Assembly (NCBI GenBank): GCA_033964015.1
Contig: CM066919.1
Span: 29,541,459-29,605,458 of the forward strand
Direction of reading: 5' to 3'
Length of the DNA stretch: 64,000 nt
Origin: Scolanthus callimorphus
Lineage: Eukaryota > Cnidaria > Anthozoa > Actiniaria > Edwardsiidae
The notes under the pieces were generated by a model. The model was given only the letters and a program-made list of their open reading frames with translations. It made no database searches and had not been told where the DNA came from. The position numbers and the translations under genes are program-made. Numbering within the stretch: the first letter of the stretch is position 1; each line of letters opens with the position of its first letter. Of the stretch, positions 1 to 12,358 are shown piece after piece.

Positions 1-369
1 CTTACAACCTATTCCGAACAATCTGAAAGCAATGCCACTTAGAATTCTTAGCAGTTCTATTTACAAATGTAGCTAGTGGGCTGTCGGCAATATTTATAAC
101 ATGAGCCTCGTTCTATTAGAAGACGACTATATGGCATTCAGCGATGAAGTAGATACCTGCATTTCTAGGGTTCCTACCCGGAACAAGTCCTATATTAAGC
201 TCTTTCTTTACAAGTCAGTGAAATGTTGTTTTAGTCCTGTAATAGGTGAGCCTGAAATGCTTTAAAGACGCCAAATGCAAAGGAGTTGGAATGAGGGAAA
301 AGTTGTTGTGAGACAGCCAAATTAGTGAGACCGCCGAACAGCAAACACAAGGGCAATATTGTTGTATTA
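1..369. other. Unassigned sequence at left edge
   Basis: No coding exon, splice-flanked ORF or clear repeat could be supported here. It may be intron or 3' flank of the minus-strand VPS10 receptor gene, whose 3' end was not located, but nothing in the sequence proves this. Confidence 0.4.
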
Positions 370-732
370 CCGTCGGTTGCAGCTACCCGTCTACACACAC
401 GTCAAAAACATGTTCTGTTGGCACGCGAAACTTCAAAGTTTTGACAGTGAAACTTGGATGTTTTGACGGCCAAACTTGAACGTTTTTAACACAATATTCG
501 AGTCCGCACTTTCGTTTCAATAACAGACATTGAAAAAAGCTAATATTCTGGTAACTTCACAGTTTTTCTGGTCAAAAAGAAATAATCAACTGAGAGTGTT
601 ACCTTTTGCCACTCACGAGCGTCACCAAAGCTTCACGCAAACTTTGAAGTTCAACTGTCAAAACTTCAAAGTTTCATGTGCCGACAGAACATGTTTTTGT
701 CGAACGTGTAGACGGGTAGATGCAACCGACGG
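370..732. mobile_element. TA-flanked MITE, copy 1
   Basis: The element begins CCGTCGGTTGCAGCTACCCG and ends with the inverted form (CGGGTAGATGCAACCGACGG), with a TA dinucleotide on each side. The terminal repeats run for roughly 100 bp and the centre is unique AT-rich sequence. A second copy of about 374 bp lies at 27311-27684 with the same ends and interior. There is no transposase ORF, so this is a non-autonomous element; the TA target suggests Tc1/mariner mobilisation (inference). Confidence 0.85.
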
Positions 733-1327
733 TATGTGACATTTGTATGGACAACAATTCAAGCAGAATTTCGAGCAATTTTGTCAAAAAGTGGTCAAAA
801 ATCCAGTTTCTCAAAACTTTAGAACCCTTGGCTTGATTTTGGTTCGCTTTAGAAGAACTGATAAGGAATAACAAGGTCCGTCCCGCCATGAATTCGCACG
901 GAAAGCGGAGAAATTAAATTTCAAAGTTTACCAGAGTATTGATGTGCATTGATCTACAAAATCGCGTTAATTTATGCAGCTTCATTTCCATCTGTACAAA
1001 AATAATACGAAAACGTCAAGCGCATTTCCTTTCACACAGTAAATCTTTAACCTGGGATGACGTAACAAAGACAAGGAGCCAATCATAACCCACCATGCTC
1101 AAGTCATGTGAGTGAGCGAGTACGATAAAAGTATCGACACTACGAGCAATTCTGCTACTATCACAAACAGCACAAGCAAAGCCACAAAGGCAGAGCAAGC
1201 TCTTAACATTATATAAAAATATACATTGCGCCAAAAATGGTAAGTTACATATCCTGGCTTTTTATGTTTACTTTTTGATCATTGTAAATTTATCTCTTCA
1301 AAAATTTGTCATTTTACTAAATTGTTC

Positions 1328-1671
1328 CACAGGGCGCCCAAGATCAATGTTTGCGAAAAGTCGATCCTGTTTGTCCCATTAAAATGCCATCTGCTCTGTA
1401 TCGTTTAAGTGCTCTAAAAAACGTAAAGATATTGTCAAGTTTTCAAATAAAAAATCTTACCTCTATATATTGTCTCTGTGATGCTTTGGAGTTCTTTGTA
1501 GTCCGGAAAATGGCTTCATATTGCGTAAAACGGCCTGTAAAACCCAAAGTTACTCACGCCACTTCCTCCAATATTTTTATGTTTTTAGAGCATTTTAACG
1601 ATTCAGAGGGCATTTTAATGGGACAGAAACAGAATCGACTTTTCACAAACACTGATCTTGGGCGCCCTGTG
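1328..1671. mobile_element. MITE with 7-bp target duplication
   Basis: Ends are CACAGGGCGCCCAAGATCA and its inverse. The inverted repeats continue about 100 bp inward with scattered differences (AAAAGTCGAT, CCCATTAAAATGCC). The 7-mer ATTGTTC flanks both sides (1321-1327 and 1672-1678), which fits a target-site duplication. The ORFs read through it are repeat sequence, not a protein gene. Confidence 0.8.
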
Positions 1672-1694
1672 ATTGTTCTAATTTGTTTAAGCAG

Positions 1695-1880
1695 AATTTC
1701 CATTGTCAAGTGGATGGTGTGATTCATGGGAGTGGGATTTTATGTGCGGCGGCTTTGCTTGCGATCTTATTGCTGTCATACAAGTTGATTCATGGAGGCA
1801 AAGCTGCACCGAAGATACGAAAACCCACACAGTGCAGTGAAGATCTACAGAAAAGACCGGCGGAGCACGATGTGCTCTGA
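1695..1880 (+). CDS. Possible small membrane-protein exon
   Basis: An open stretch follows an AG acceptor at 1693-1694 and ends in TGA. It encodes about 61 residues with one hydrophobic segment (ILCAAALLAILLLSY) followed by a basic tail (KAAPKIRKP). An upstream ATG directly followed by a donor (ATG|GTAAGT, near 1226-1234) could supply the start, giving a two-exon small membrane protein with a MITE in its intron. I recognise no family, there is no second line of evidence, and it may be chance. Confidence 0.2.
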   Translation, partial: NFHCQVDGVIHGSGILCAAALLAILLLSYKLIHGGKAAPKIRKPTQCSEDLQKRPAEHDVL

Positions 1881-2432
1881 GACATAATATGTAAGTCTGC
1901 TCTTCAAATACGACTTTGTCTGGCTAATGTTTCCACATACAAATGTGCAAATGCCGCGCAAAGCTCGTGTTCTTGTGCGCCAAACAATCAGGGGTTTCCC
2001 CGTCTCATAGCTCTTGGACCCACTCACAATTCATTGCGACGTTTTAAGTGCTTACAACCGCAGTGAGCTATCCATGGGCATGCTTCATAGAACCAAATCG
2101 TCTGTTTCCCGGGATTGTGTCACGCCAGTTATTGGTATTTTCGACAACGTATTCTCTATCTCTTGTAGTTTTATTGAAAATGGTCAGATTTTAAAGATAA
2201 ATTCGTCATGAATCTTCTTGAATCCCATAACAAAGATTTGATATTATATTAGTGTAATAATTCGAGCTTTGAACTTTCTTTGCGCGCGGGTAACCTGTTT
2301 TTTTTGTTTGTTTGTTTTTTGTCGAATTCAGCTTTTAGCCACTGTTAAATTTCGCTCGTCTTTAGCCAATCAACGCGCGCGTAAGAATTGATCTAGGGGA
2401 TTCTTACGTGCATTTGAACTTTGTTTTTACAG

Positions 2433-2525
2433 GACCGCGATCCCTACCTTGATGACGGGAAGTTCGCAATAGGAGGAGGAAATATACATGGAGGACTTGT
2501 TTGCATTATTTTTATAAATATGTAG
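2433..2525 (+). CDS. Possible terminal exon, 30 residues
   Basis: Downstream of a pyrimidine-rich tract and AG acceptor (2431-2432) there is an open frame starting DRDPYLDDGKFAIGGGN and ending at TAG. An AATAAA follows at about 2628-2633. The composition looks coding, but it could not be joined in phase to the candidate exon at 1695-1880. Treat as a low-confidence orphan exon. Confidence 0.2.
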   Translation, partial: DRDPYLDDGKFAIGGGNIHGGLVCIIFINM

Positions 2526-4261
2526 TTTATACGAGTTTATACTTAGTTCCTTGCGCTTTTTATCGAGTAAATCGCTGCATCGCTGGTAGAAGAATGCACA
2601 GCATCGCTGATAGAACTAACATGTTAAAATAAAACAGTATCTTTTTATCTATCTATGTTCAACACCATTAAAGGCTGCGTTCTCACTAGAACGCAAGCGC
2701 AGTACACAAGCGCAGGGCGATGCAAAAAAATCCGTACAGTTAATTGGGAATGATAAACAAAGAACAAACTCAAACAAACTTGTTAAAAACCCCAACTGGC
2801 CGGAAGGCAAACCAGTTCGCTTACAGCTATTTCAATAAACGATGTCGGTAAAGCGCTCAAGCGTACGCGCCCCGACCGCTAGGGAATATGGGTAAACACC
2901 TAACAAAAGTATAAAAATAAATTATTTGTAGCGGAGCTCCCGCGGGCGCCGAAGGTGACAGCGAGCGGAGCCCCATAGCTACATGCAGGAGAAAAAGGAA
3001 CAAAAAAAAGTGTATATGCATCCAACGATTCTGTCATGGACTTCCGGTTTGTGCGTTCGTTCGTCCGTTCGTGTTCGTTCGTCCGGGATGACGTCATCAA
3101 AACTAGAAAAGTGAATATCTCAGGAAGGCAAAATCGCTAGGTGACCAAACTTGGGTAAACTTATTTTGGAGGCAAGGGGGGTGCACTACCAAGATCACGT
3201 GACATGACGTCATCGATGACGTTATTAAATCTAGAAAAGTCTATATCTCGAGAAGGCAACATCGCTAGGCGAACAAACTTGGGTACAATCGAGAAAACAC
3301 CCGGAGTATGTTGGTATGGAGCTCTTTGAAATGCAAAAAAAAAAATCTGAATTTGCAAGTGTGGCAATGGAGAACAAGAATGTTTTCTGTAGCAAGTGAC
3401 GTCGCGACAAGTCACATAATTAATCTTTTGCAGGACTTATAATTTTCCCTAGCAACAGCCCAACAAGATAGGTAAACGCACCCTTTTATAAAAATATGTA
3501 ACCGGGAGCTTCGCTTTTAGCCAGTGGCTAAATCTATATATCTAAATCTATATATCTAAATCTATATATTAGATATCTCAAAGCATACGTTTAGTACGTT
3601 ATTCTCTCAACTTTTTGCACCACTTTCCCTGTCGTGTGGTCACGTTTGCTACGACAACCTTTATTGAACAAGACGCATTGAGGCGTTTAGCGGCATGAAG
3701 TCAGAAACCGTGATTCTTTAGAAATAATGAACTCGCGAAGACTTTATTACATCGTTTACTATTGTTTTTCTCAGTACAAACCTTCGCAGGACTCTAGACT
3801 TCTTCAAAATATTGTTTAGGTTTAGATGGGTAGCGAGATCTTTTTGTTGTGAAAACCTGGAATACCGCTACCAGGTTTCAGATGCAAAACGAATGCTACA
3901 AATCCTCCTGCCCTTCACTTAGTGCAGGATTTATTACCCCCTTTTGAATTTGCCCAGCATGATCCATAAATCAATGTCATATCAATGTTTAGAAACAATT
4001 TCAAAGGTGTTAGAAACATTTTTTTGGGCAACAATATTTCCGCAATATTCGAGAGGTTTTTACTTTAACGTCCACTTCCGTAAATTCGAGCTTTTTCACT
4101 TTTCAACTTTTCCTAGCGCCCATAGTTCATTAAAAGGTCGAAAAGGAAATGAGCCGATATCGGCGAGCAAAAACACACATAGTTTTAGCAGCTTTCGGCT
4201 TTAATGAACCCAGTTTTTCACTAAGCCAGCTTCTATGACCTCAAATATATCTCTGGATTAC
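2526..4261. other. Gene-free, repeat-rich stretch
   Basis: No exon could be supported. 2940-3300 contains two imperfect copies of a segment with TGACGTCAT, TCTAGAAAAGT and GGTGACCAAACTTGGGTA; related sequence recurs in inverse orientation at about 11690-11870, so it is an interspersed repeat. 3530-3575 has a short 14-bp tandem repeat (CTAAATCTATATAT). Confidence 0.5.
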
Positions 4262-4263
4262 TA

Positions 4264-5029
4264 GTCCGGTCAATTTAGCGTTTAACCTGGAAAAAATTGC
4301 AACATGGGATTTTTATACAGCAAATTCTCAGGAACATATGTGAGAAATACGTGTCCAAAATTTGTGAAAATCCGTTCGGGGGAAGTTGGTTAAATTTGGG
4401 GTTTTCCGTCTGTACGAAGGAAAGCCCGTTGTTTTTAGTGGCACTTAGACAATGAAAGCGAACAATTCGAAGGGAGGGCTATGGACTGTAGAGCCGTAAC
4501 TCGGTGTGATATTGAACGAGATATCGAGCAATTTCTTTCTACTGCATAATGTGATTGCATAGATGTGAATTTTGTGTTTGTTTATAACCAATTCTGCAAA
4601 ATAATAACTAAATGATCCTGAGTTCTGACAAATCCCATATGATCCTTGTATTTCCCGCGTGGTGATATACTAAAGTTCGAATATTATACGCTAAAAGAAA
4701 TAAAAGAAATAAACTGATCATAGCCGTAACTCATCGCTCAGAAATTATTTGTTTCAACAGAAAAACCTTATTAAATCTTCCCGGTTTCATCTGTACAGTC
4801 TATAATTATTCTCCCAGTTTCTGTGTTTTCATTGTCGAAGTGCCGCCGAAAACAAAAGGCGCCCTTGACGTCGCCTGTAAAACCCAAAATTTAACCAACT
4901 TCCCCCGGTTGGATTTCTACGAAATTTGGATATGTTATTCCTACATATGTTTTTGACAATTAGTACCAAAAATTTCCCATGTTGCAATTTTTCCAGGTTC
5001 GGGGTTTTTTCGGGCTAATTTGACCGGAC
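4264..5029. mobile_element. Foldback DNA element with TA flanks
   Basis: Starts GTCCGGTCAATTTAGC and ends with the inverse (GCTAATTTGACCGGAC), with TA on each side. The arms extend about 170 bp and include AACCTGG, ATTGCAACATGGGA and the inverted pair GGGGGAAGTTGGTTAAAT / ATTTAACCAACTTCCCCC. There is no transposase ORF. It lies downstream of the last recognised exon of the VPS10 receptor gene. Confidence 0.75.
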
Positions 5030-5159
5030 TATACGACATTTCTAAATCAATAACGCAGACCAAATCTTGCGTCATTCGCATGAACTGTGCACGTGATTGC
5101 TGTTGACCAATCGTAAACATTGGAATGCGAATTTCTTGATACGGAGAATCGAAGACAAA

Positions 5160-5285
5160 CCTTATAGCAGGATTTCATCCTGCTAATTAGCTGTATACAA
5201 ACAAAACACCAGTGCTAGAGCTGGTCTCGAACTCGGCAGCTCTGGATTGCGAGCCGGGCGCCGCTTGACCATGTTGGCCTCCCTC
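5160..5285 (-). repeat. tRNA-derived SINE or degenerate tRNA copy
   Basis: On the minus strand there is an A-box-like TGGTCAAGCGG (plus 5261-5271) followed about 29 bases later by a B-box-like GTTCGAGACC (plus 5223-5232), the internal promoter layout of tRNA and SINE genes. The ends do not pair into an acceptor stem, so it is not a functional tRNA. A short palindromic tail (AGCAGGATTTCATCCTGCT) follows at about 5165-5185. Confidence 0.5.
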
Positions 5286-5318
5286 AAAGCAAGAAATGAG
5301 CTCGTGCATTATAGTTAC

Positions 5319-8300
5319 CTGATAAATCGCATAGTTCAGCAGCCGGCCGTTGATTTGTGTAGGAGCTTGCCATGTTAGACTGATGCTAGTCGGCGATATG
5401 GTTGTGGCGAGTAAGGAACGAGGCGCCGAGGGCCCTGGAAATACAGATTTGAGAACGTTTCGGACTTAAAGTACTGCAGAATTCTACGGTTAACTTCGCT
5501 GCATGCTTTAATAATCGAAGGGGGATGTCATATTTATAGTGGTAGGGATGCTGGGGTACGGATGCTTGGCGCATCTTTAGGGGCTTAAGTCGCGGCCAGT
5601 GGTATCTTTTAGGGGTATTTACGCGAATACCCTGTATTTTGTAAAATATGGTATCTTAGTCCGGGAGTTGGCGCCCTTTAAAAAATATTTCCGTTTACTT
5701 GGAAAGGTGACCACAATTGACTACCTGTCGCTATAGTACTGTCTTTGGTTGTTGGGACAACCCTATTTGTCAAATAAAACTGGGCTACTCACTGCGTGGC
5801 GTGAGTGTTACCATCTTGGTTGTCTGTGGTCCTTCGCCCGCTACCGAGTACGCGGACACGCCTACCGAGTGGATAGTCGCAGGTAACAGCTGACAAATCC
5901 ATAACATTTTGAGGCTTGTATTGACCAGGTATTTGCTGTCTAAATAGACTTTATAACCCTAGCAACGGGGAAAACGAAAACAGTCTTTAAAACGTCAGAA
6001 ATAAGAATAATAACGTCTGCTATTTGATCGCATCGCAGTAATATACACTGAATTACGCGTCCAAAATGGCGGTCACGACTAGGAACTCTGGAGTTTTCGC
6101 GAAAAAAAAAAAAACCTGCGAGCAGACTACCAGCAACAAAATGACGACATTTATATTTTAAAGTAACTCCTTTGAATTTTTAAATTTTGGTTTTTAAGCT
6201 TCAACTGATTTTTTTTCTTTTTTCACCCAAACTCGTTGTTTCGCGTTTCGCGCTGGGAATTTTCAAAACATAGTTTGATTGCGGCTTTTTCTGTTCCGTC
6301 AATCAAACCATGTGGGCCAATCAGGTCCTTGCACTCTTTGTTTTTCAAGTTTATGCCGCCATCTTGAAGAAAGGTTTTCAGCCGGTTAAGGTGACTCATT
6401 CGAAATTCAAAATGCACCCAACTGTGTCTAGAGCGCAAATCTGCGTCGCCAAACTCAAGGCTATAACTTTTCTGTCTTTTCCTCTATTGTTATAATTCTT
6501 TTTTCAAATCCTACCTTAATGATGTATAAATAAGTTCTTAATAACCGATCTTCTTGGAAACATTTTTAGAAGTCACAATCAAAATTTTTGTGAGGCCCTA
6601 ATTTCATATTCAGGTCGTACTAGAAAAAAAAATTGCCGGTTTTTTTGGCTCAAACTCCAGGAATCGATTCCAGTTTAAGTAATCTCAAATCGAGCTAAGT
6701 TACAGAAAATTCGTCGGAACAGAAACGCGGTAATAAAAATGCCGTCAACTTTGGCCAAATTAGAAGGCTGATTCTGCTCGGCTTCAATTGAATTTTAATA
6801 GTGCTCCGAAAACTCATTATTTGGGGCTCTTCCTTCGGCACTATATTGTATAGTAATGTATTAAACTTTGTGGAAGGTCAGATTGTAAATACGGTGAACT
6901 ACTAAAGTGTTGGAAAATTATTTACCGAGGAAAGAAATCGTGAAAGCGCAATGAATTTATTACAAGAATGTCGCGTTAAAATGTGTTGTTGTTACGTAGT
7001 ATTTCTTGCTAAGATATATATAGACGTTAACCTTGTGGCAATGGTAAAACTTTGTAACCAAGTTTGACCATTATGTGTGCTTATTTGGTATAGAAGAAAA
7101 TTACAAAGTTACGACATTCACCCTCTAGTCTTGCACGCAGATTTGAAGCTCTCTTGTTTATGAATGGTAATGAAATCTGACGTTTTTCCAGGGGGAGCTC
7201 ATTAGGCCAAATCTAAGAAATAGCAGTCACGCTCCGAAAATAGCAATTTTCTGATTAAGTCCCTATGGAACATAAAAACTTGCTATGATAAAAGCTTTCT
7301 TTGTTCGCTGATTAGAGTAGGCCTAAATGTGCTCCCCTGGCGAAACGTCAGATTTCATTACCATTCATAAACAAGAGAGCTTCAAATCTGCGTGCAAGAC
7401 TAGAGGGTGAATGTCTTAACTTTGCAATTTTCTTCTACACCAAACAAGCACATATAATGGTCAAATTTGGTTACTAAGTTTTACCAATGCCACAAGCTTT
7501 TCGTCTATATAAATCTTAGCAAGAAATTATACGTAATAACGACACATTTTAACGCGACATTCTTGTAATAAATTCATTGCGCTTTCACGATTTCTTTCCT
7601 CGGTAGATAATTTTCCAACATTTTAGTAGTTCATGGTGTTTACAATCTAACCTTCGGTAAAGTTTAATACGTTACTATACAATATAGTGCCGAAGGAAGA
7701 GCCCCAAATAATGAGTTTTCGGAGCACTATTAAAATTCAATTCAAGCCTAGCTGAATGAGCCTTCTAATTTGGCCAAAGTTGACGGCATTTTTATTACCG
7801 CGTTTCTGTTCCGACGAATTTTCTGTGACTTAGCTCGATTTGAGATTACTTCAACTGGAATCGATTCCTGGAGTTTGAGCCAAAAAAACCGGCAAATTTT
7901 TTTTCTAGTACGACCTGAATATGAAATTAGGGCCTCACAAAATGTTGATTATGACTTCTAAAAATGTTTCCAAGAAGATCGGTTATTAATAACTGATTTA
8001 TACATCATTAAAGTAGGATTTGAAAAAAGAATTGTAACAATAGGGGAAAAGACACAAAAGTTAGAGCCTTGAGTTTCGCGACGCAGATTTGCGCTCTAGA
8101 CACAGTTGGGTGCATTTTGAATTTCGAATGAGTCACCTTAACTCATCAAGGCTCACCTTGGCGGGAAAAGGTCGCTTGTCATTGGTGGAGAAGTAGGGCG
8201 GATTCCATGACATCAAAACACATGTTCCGTTATCGGTCATTTTCTTTAGATTTCTGGGAGCCAATGTTGGTCCTGGAAATAGAAACCTCAAGAGTGAGCA

Positions 8301-11300
8301 ATAACAGTACTATTATATGGACGCCGTCAAATGTACACCTACGTTCAAAGGCCCATACGCGACCGGCAACCTTTGCTCTTTGTTTTCAATTGGATCTATT
8401 GTCATTCAACAGCTGTGATTGGCTAATACTGTAAGTCCCAAGGGATTCCTATTGTTCTTCGCATTTCAAAAGTTCAAACTTAAAATTTGCATAGAGTTTT
8501 CAACTGCGTTTTATTCTCTGTGAGCCTGCAAAGCGACTTGGGTGCTTTTGGGCCTTTCAAGTTCAAGTTTATTTTCACATACAAATACAGGAGTTATTCC
8601 GCGTAAGAACGTTAGAGATGCAAATGAAGCGAGCCTTTTGTTTCCAGTTGATTCTGGTCAACAGGAAACAAAAGGCTCACTTCATTTGCATCTCTAACGT
8701 TCTTACGCGGAATAACTCCACAGTTACCATAACCAAACCCACAGGAACAGAGCTAATCTAGGCGGGCAGGAAATCGTCTGCATATGACAGGGCTCAAAAT
8801 TAAGAAAAAATCGTAGTCGTAATTTGACACCTTGTACCAACATTATAGGTGTAATTCATCGAAAATCTAGGCTTAAATCCACTAGGATAACACATAGAAA
8901 CTGTCGTTGCGCCTAGGCGTATTTACGCCTGTATCGGGCGCAATTTCAAGCCCTGTATCAGACAAGTACATCGAGCCCTTTCACAATGTCAAAATCGTTC
9001 TCTTGTAGGAAACATGGTCCAGTTATATGGGTCCCATCTCCAATCCAGAGATGCCGAGTAATAGTCTCGGTCTTGTCTCTGGTAAGTTGTTTGTACATAG
9101 CTGCTTTACTCGCTTTTATCTGTGTTCTCAATTAGCTCTACCGGTATGACAAAGCGCTTGGTAAGAACAAATTACACAATCTGTAAAATTTAAATTATAT
9201 TTCTAAAGGAAAATATGCACACGCCACTTAAAAATAGCAAGAGGACTAGTCAAGTTAACTGGCAAGCCAGACAGTGATTTCATGATTGTAGGTATTCATC
9301 GGAAAGAGATGGTTAAATGACACTTAAATGAAGGTGTTATGTGTTTATATAGTGAATTTCATTTCATTTTATTGTGTTTCATTGAGATTTTTACTTACTG
9401 TTAATGTTCGTACGTGCGTGAACTGGTCCGGCAATCCGTCCAGGCCCGATAGACGACGAGGCAAAAATCTGAACACAAGCAAAACCAGCAGTCACTTCGT
9501 GGCTCATACTGTATCATTGTTCGTGAAGTGATATATCAAACACGAGTACGAGTGTTTCATGTGTAGTTCGAGAACGGCACTTTGCAAGACTCCACTCTTG
9601 TCAGCCAGGGTACCCAGCATTGCTGTTTAACTACTCCGGTTGTCAATGAGAAGCAGAAAGTTTTACGCAAAATAGGTAAACAAGAGTTGCACTCTGGGTG
9701 GCATGTGGCCTTTCTAGCGGTAGTAGAGCGTTTATTTTACAGCGAAAAACTCGGCCCTTATCTAAAACCGCCGCATTTTAACTAGTCCGCGCGCGCACCA
9801 AAGTCCAAGATGGCCGTAAAATCAACGCTCCAACGCCTGTGCAGGGAATTTCTAAAAAAATCCATCCATGGGAAAAGCTGACTTTCCCAAGGCATACGCA
9901 CTGGAAGTGTTCGGAACTATTCGCGTGGAAATCCGTGGGAAATCTGAACACTTCGCATTCTTCTACCTTGGGAAATTCAGCTTTTCCCATGGATGGGTTT
10001 CTGCAGAAATTAGCTACAGCGATTGTTGTTTTTCTTGCTCTCGTTTGACGATACGAAAAGATAAGAAAAAGGCCGACTCTACACGGTAACTGGTATTAAC
10101 TCATTCAGTCTTGGAACTCACCTCGAATGAGTAAAGGGTGTCTGGTTTGAGTTTTCTGAACACCAGCGACGTAGCTCGACTGTGTACATTTAATGGTTTA
10201 ACCGCTGGATTCATCTCTGACCACCAGTGGATCTGTCAAAGAGAGAGGTGACAGCATTGTTAACATTATTATTATTAACATTATGGGGCAATGTCAAGAT
10301 TTTAGTCTTTAAATGCAGTTCAGTTCCCACTAAAATAAGCAAAATGCTGTGCTCGGTCGCCAAAGCGTTTGTTCTCTTTTTAGCAGCTGTCATAGGTGGA
10401 GGAGGGCTGTATCAAAACACAAACTTGAACGGATCTACACCAGGGGTTCCCGCGTTTTCAGGCTTTCAAAATTCCAGGACTTTCAATGACCTTTTCAAGG
10501 ACGTTTAAAAAAAATTAATAACCTTTCATGATGAAAAATGCGCGTTTTCACGCATTACAAGAATAACATCTCTAAAATTCTGACTACTTACTGTGTACAT
10601 TGTGATTTGGCCACCATGTTTGGGAGGACCCCACGTGACTTTCATGGACGTAGCACTCGTGGGATACGCACGGAAGTTCTGTGGCGGGCCCGGTACTGCA
10701 CAACAATATTAAGCGCAAGATATCACTATTCATGTCAGTTTAACTTCAGATAAACATCAGAGAGATAGCCAATCCGCCCTTTCAAGGTTCCAAATTGTAT
10801 CTTCAAAAACACTCAGAATCTGTATAGCCTGTATTGTGCTTTGCAGTTGACTCTGAATTTTTGAATTGTCTGTAGCAATCAGACAGTTCTTCCTCTTTTC
10901 GGGCAGTGAAGTTAATTGGCACTTATTGCGGCAAAAAAGCAACAAGAAAAAGCGGGAAAGTCTCCAATATTCTGGGGAAAACACGTGTCCCGGAAAATAT
11001 TACGTCATTGAGAGCGTTCGATGCTCTGCTAAGTTCGAAATCCACCCAATTTTATTAGGCAAATACGCTAGCATGTACGAGCAGTAGCTGAAATACCTCG
11101 TCCAGGTCTGTAGGATGGAAAATGATCAGCTTAGCTATAAAAGCAGGTCTGTTTAACAACGTACGCATGGGAAGTGTTCGGAATTCACATGGATAGCCAT
11201 GGGAAATCCGAACACTTCCAACTCTTCTAAAATGGGAAATTCAGCTTTTCCCATGAATGGGTTTCTGCAGAAATTCCTTGTGAATGGACGAAGTTTCAAA

Positions 11301-12358
11301 ACCTACTGGGCCTACTCAGATGCACAGCAGTTGAGAAGAAACATAATGGCAAAATCGGACTTTACACAACTGTTGGAAAGAATACTGACAGAGGAACCCT
11401 AGAGAGTTGTTAACTTGAGTGGGTGAAAATGATGATGAAATGTCGAATATTTGAAACTTTTGAACTCTGCTCTTACCGCTCGAGTTAGTAGTTGTAGAAA
11501 CAACATCCGAGAAAGCCCCGTCGCCTTTGCTTGTGAAGGCCATAACTTTGAAGTAATACTTCGTTGCGGGGGTAAGACTGTTGACGACAGCGCTTGTAGT
11601 TAACGCTCCTGCCACCGACGTGGCCTCGGAGAACCCATGTTGCTCGTATAGACTGCAATAGAAGTTCGCAGAAATAAAGGGATTAGGCGATTATAGATTT
11701 AGGCACTGCCTAAAAGCGGAGCTCGAATCAATACAGGTATCGAATTTTCTAGTTTTCATGACGTCATCGATGACGTCATGCCACGTGATCTTAATGATTC
11801 ACCCCCCCCCCCCTTTCTTCCAAAAAAAACTTAACGCAAGTTTGGTCACCTAGTAATGTTGCAATGGATGTCCAGCAAATGACGACCATAAGCTATCTTT
11901 TATCCTGTCGCCCGTGGTCGCGCTAACAATGGAGAGAGTGAGTGAGCGAATGCCATCGAGTCCCCACGATAACAACTTTCTAAGCTTCACATATCCTGTT
12001 GCCCGTGGTCGCGCTAACAATGGGGAGAGTGAGTGAGCGAATGTCATCGGGTCCCCACGATAACAACTTTCTAAGCTTCACATATCCACGAGTACAAAAA
12101 ATAGCACTACGCTTATGTACTTAGTGGTCAGGAAAAACTGCAGCGGGGAAAGAAATGTTTTATGAAAAAGCGAGTATGCTTTGAAAACTAAGAAAAACAA
12201 GAGATAACGACAGAGATATATGTATGTATGCCCTTGTACATACCTCTTAACTACTTTGTAACCCAAAATATAAATAGAGGCTTCCAGAGGTAGACGCCAG
12301 GTTACAGAGACGCTTGTAGGACCCAGGGCAACTGCCTTTATCGACAGTGGTCGGATGT
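5319..12358 (-). CDS. VPS10 receptor, exons 23-30: fibronectin III array
   Basis: Exons 12244-12358, 11477-11652 (FN3-1); 10592-10695, 10122-10232, 9399-9468 (FN3-2); 8157-8272, 5793-5889 (FN3-3); 5319-5434 (start of FN3-4). Phases agree at all joined sites. Recognisable FN3 sequence: SVSVTWRLP / LGYKVV / LTPATKYYFKVMA; TSMKVTWGPP / LKPDTLYSFE-IFASSSIGPG; CVLMSWNPP / VSAYSVAGEGP; TSISLTWQAP. FN3-3 lacks its middle strands; a phase 0-0 exon of about 75 bp probably lies between 5889 and 8157, where a 1.75-kb foldback transposon has landed 19 bp past the donor of 8157-8272. The rest of FN3-4, any further FN3 domains, the membrane segment and tail are unlocated or outside the window. FN3 arrays are a SorLA feature within this family. 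Confidence 0.82.

Noticed and set aside
1351..1722. 123-codon plus-strand ORF
   Set aside because: It lies almost entirely within an inverted-repeat MITE (1328-1671).
5160..5285. Functional tRNA gene
   Set aside because: A- and B-box-like motifs are present but no acceptor stem or plausible cloverleaf closes; a SINE or relic is more likely.
6223..6438. ORF with GGINLKNKECKDLIGPHGLIDG as the missing FN3-3 middle exon
   Set aside because: It does not resemble FN3 strands, lacks a usable donor in phase, and runs into the foldback transposon arm.
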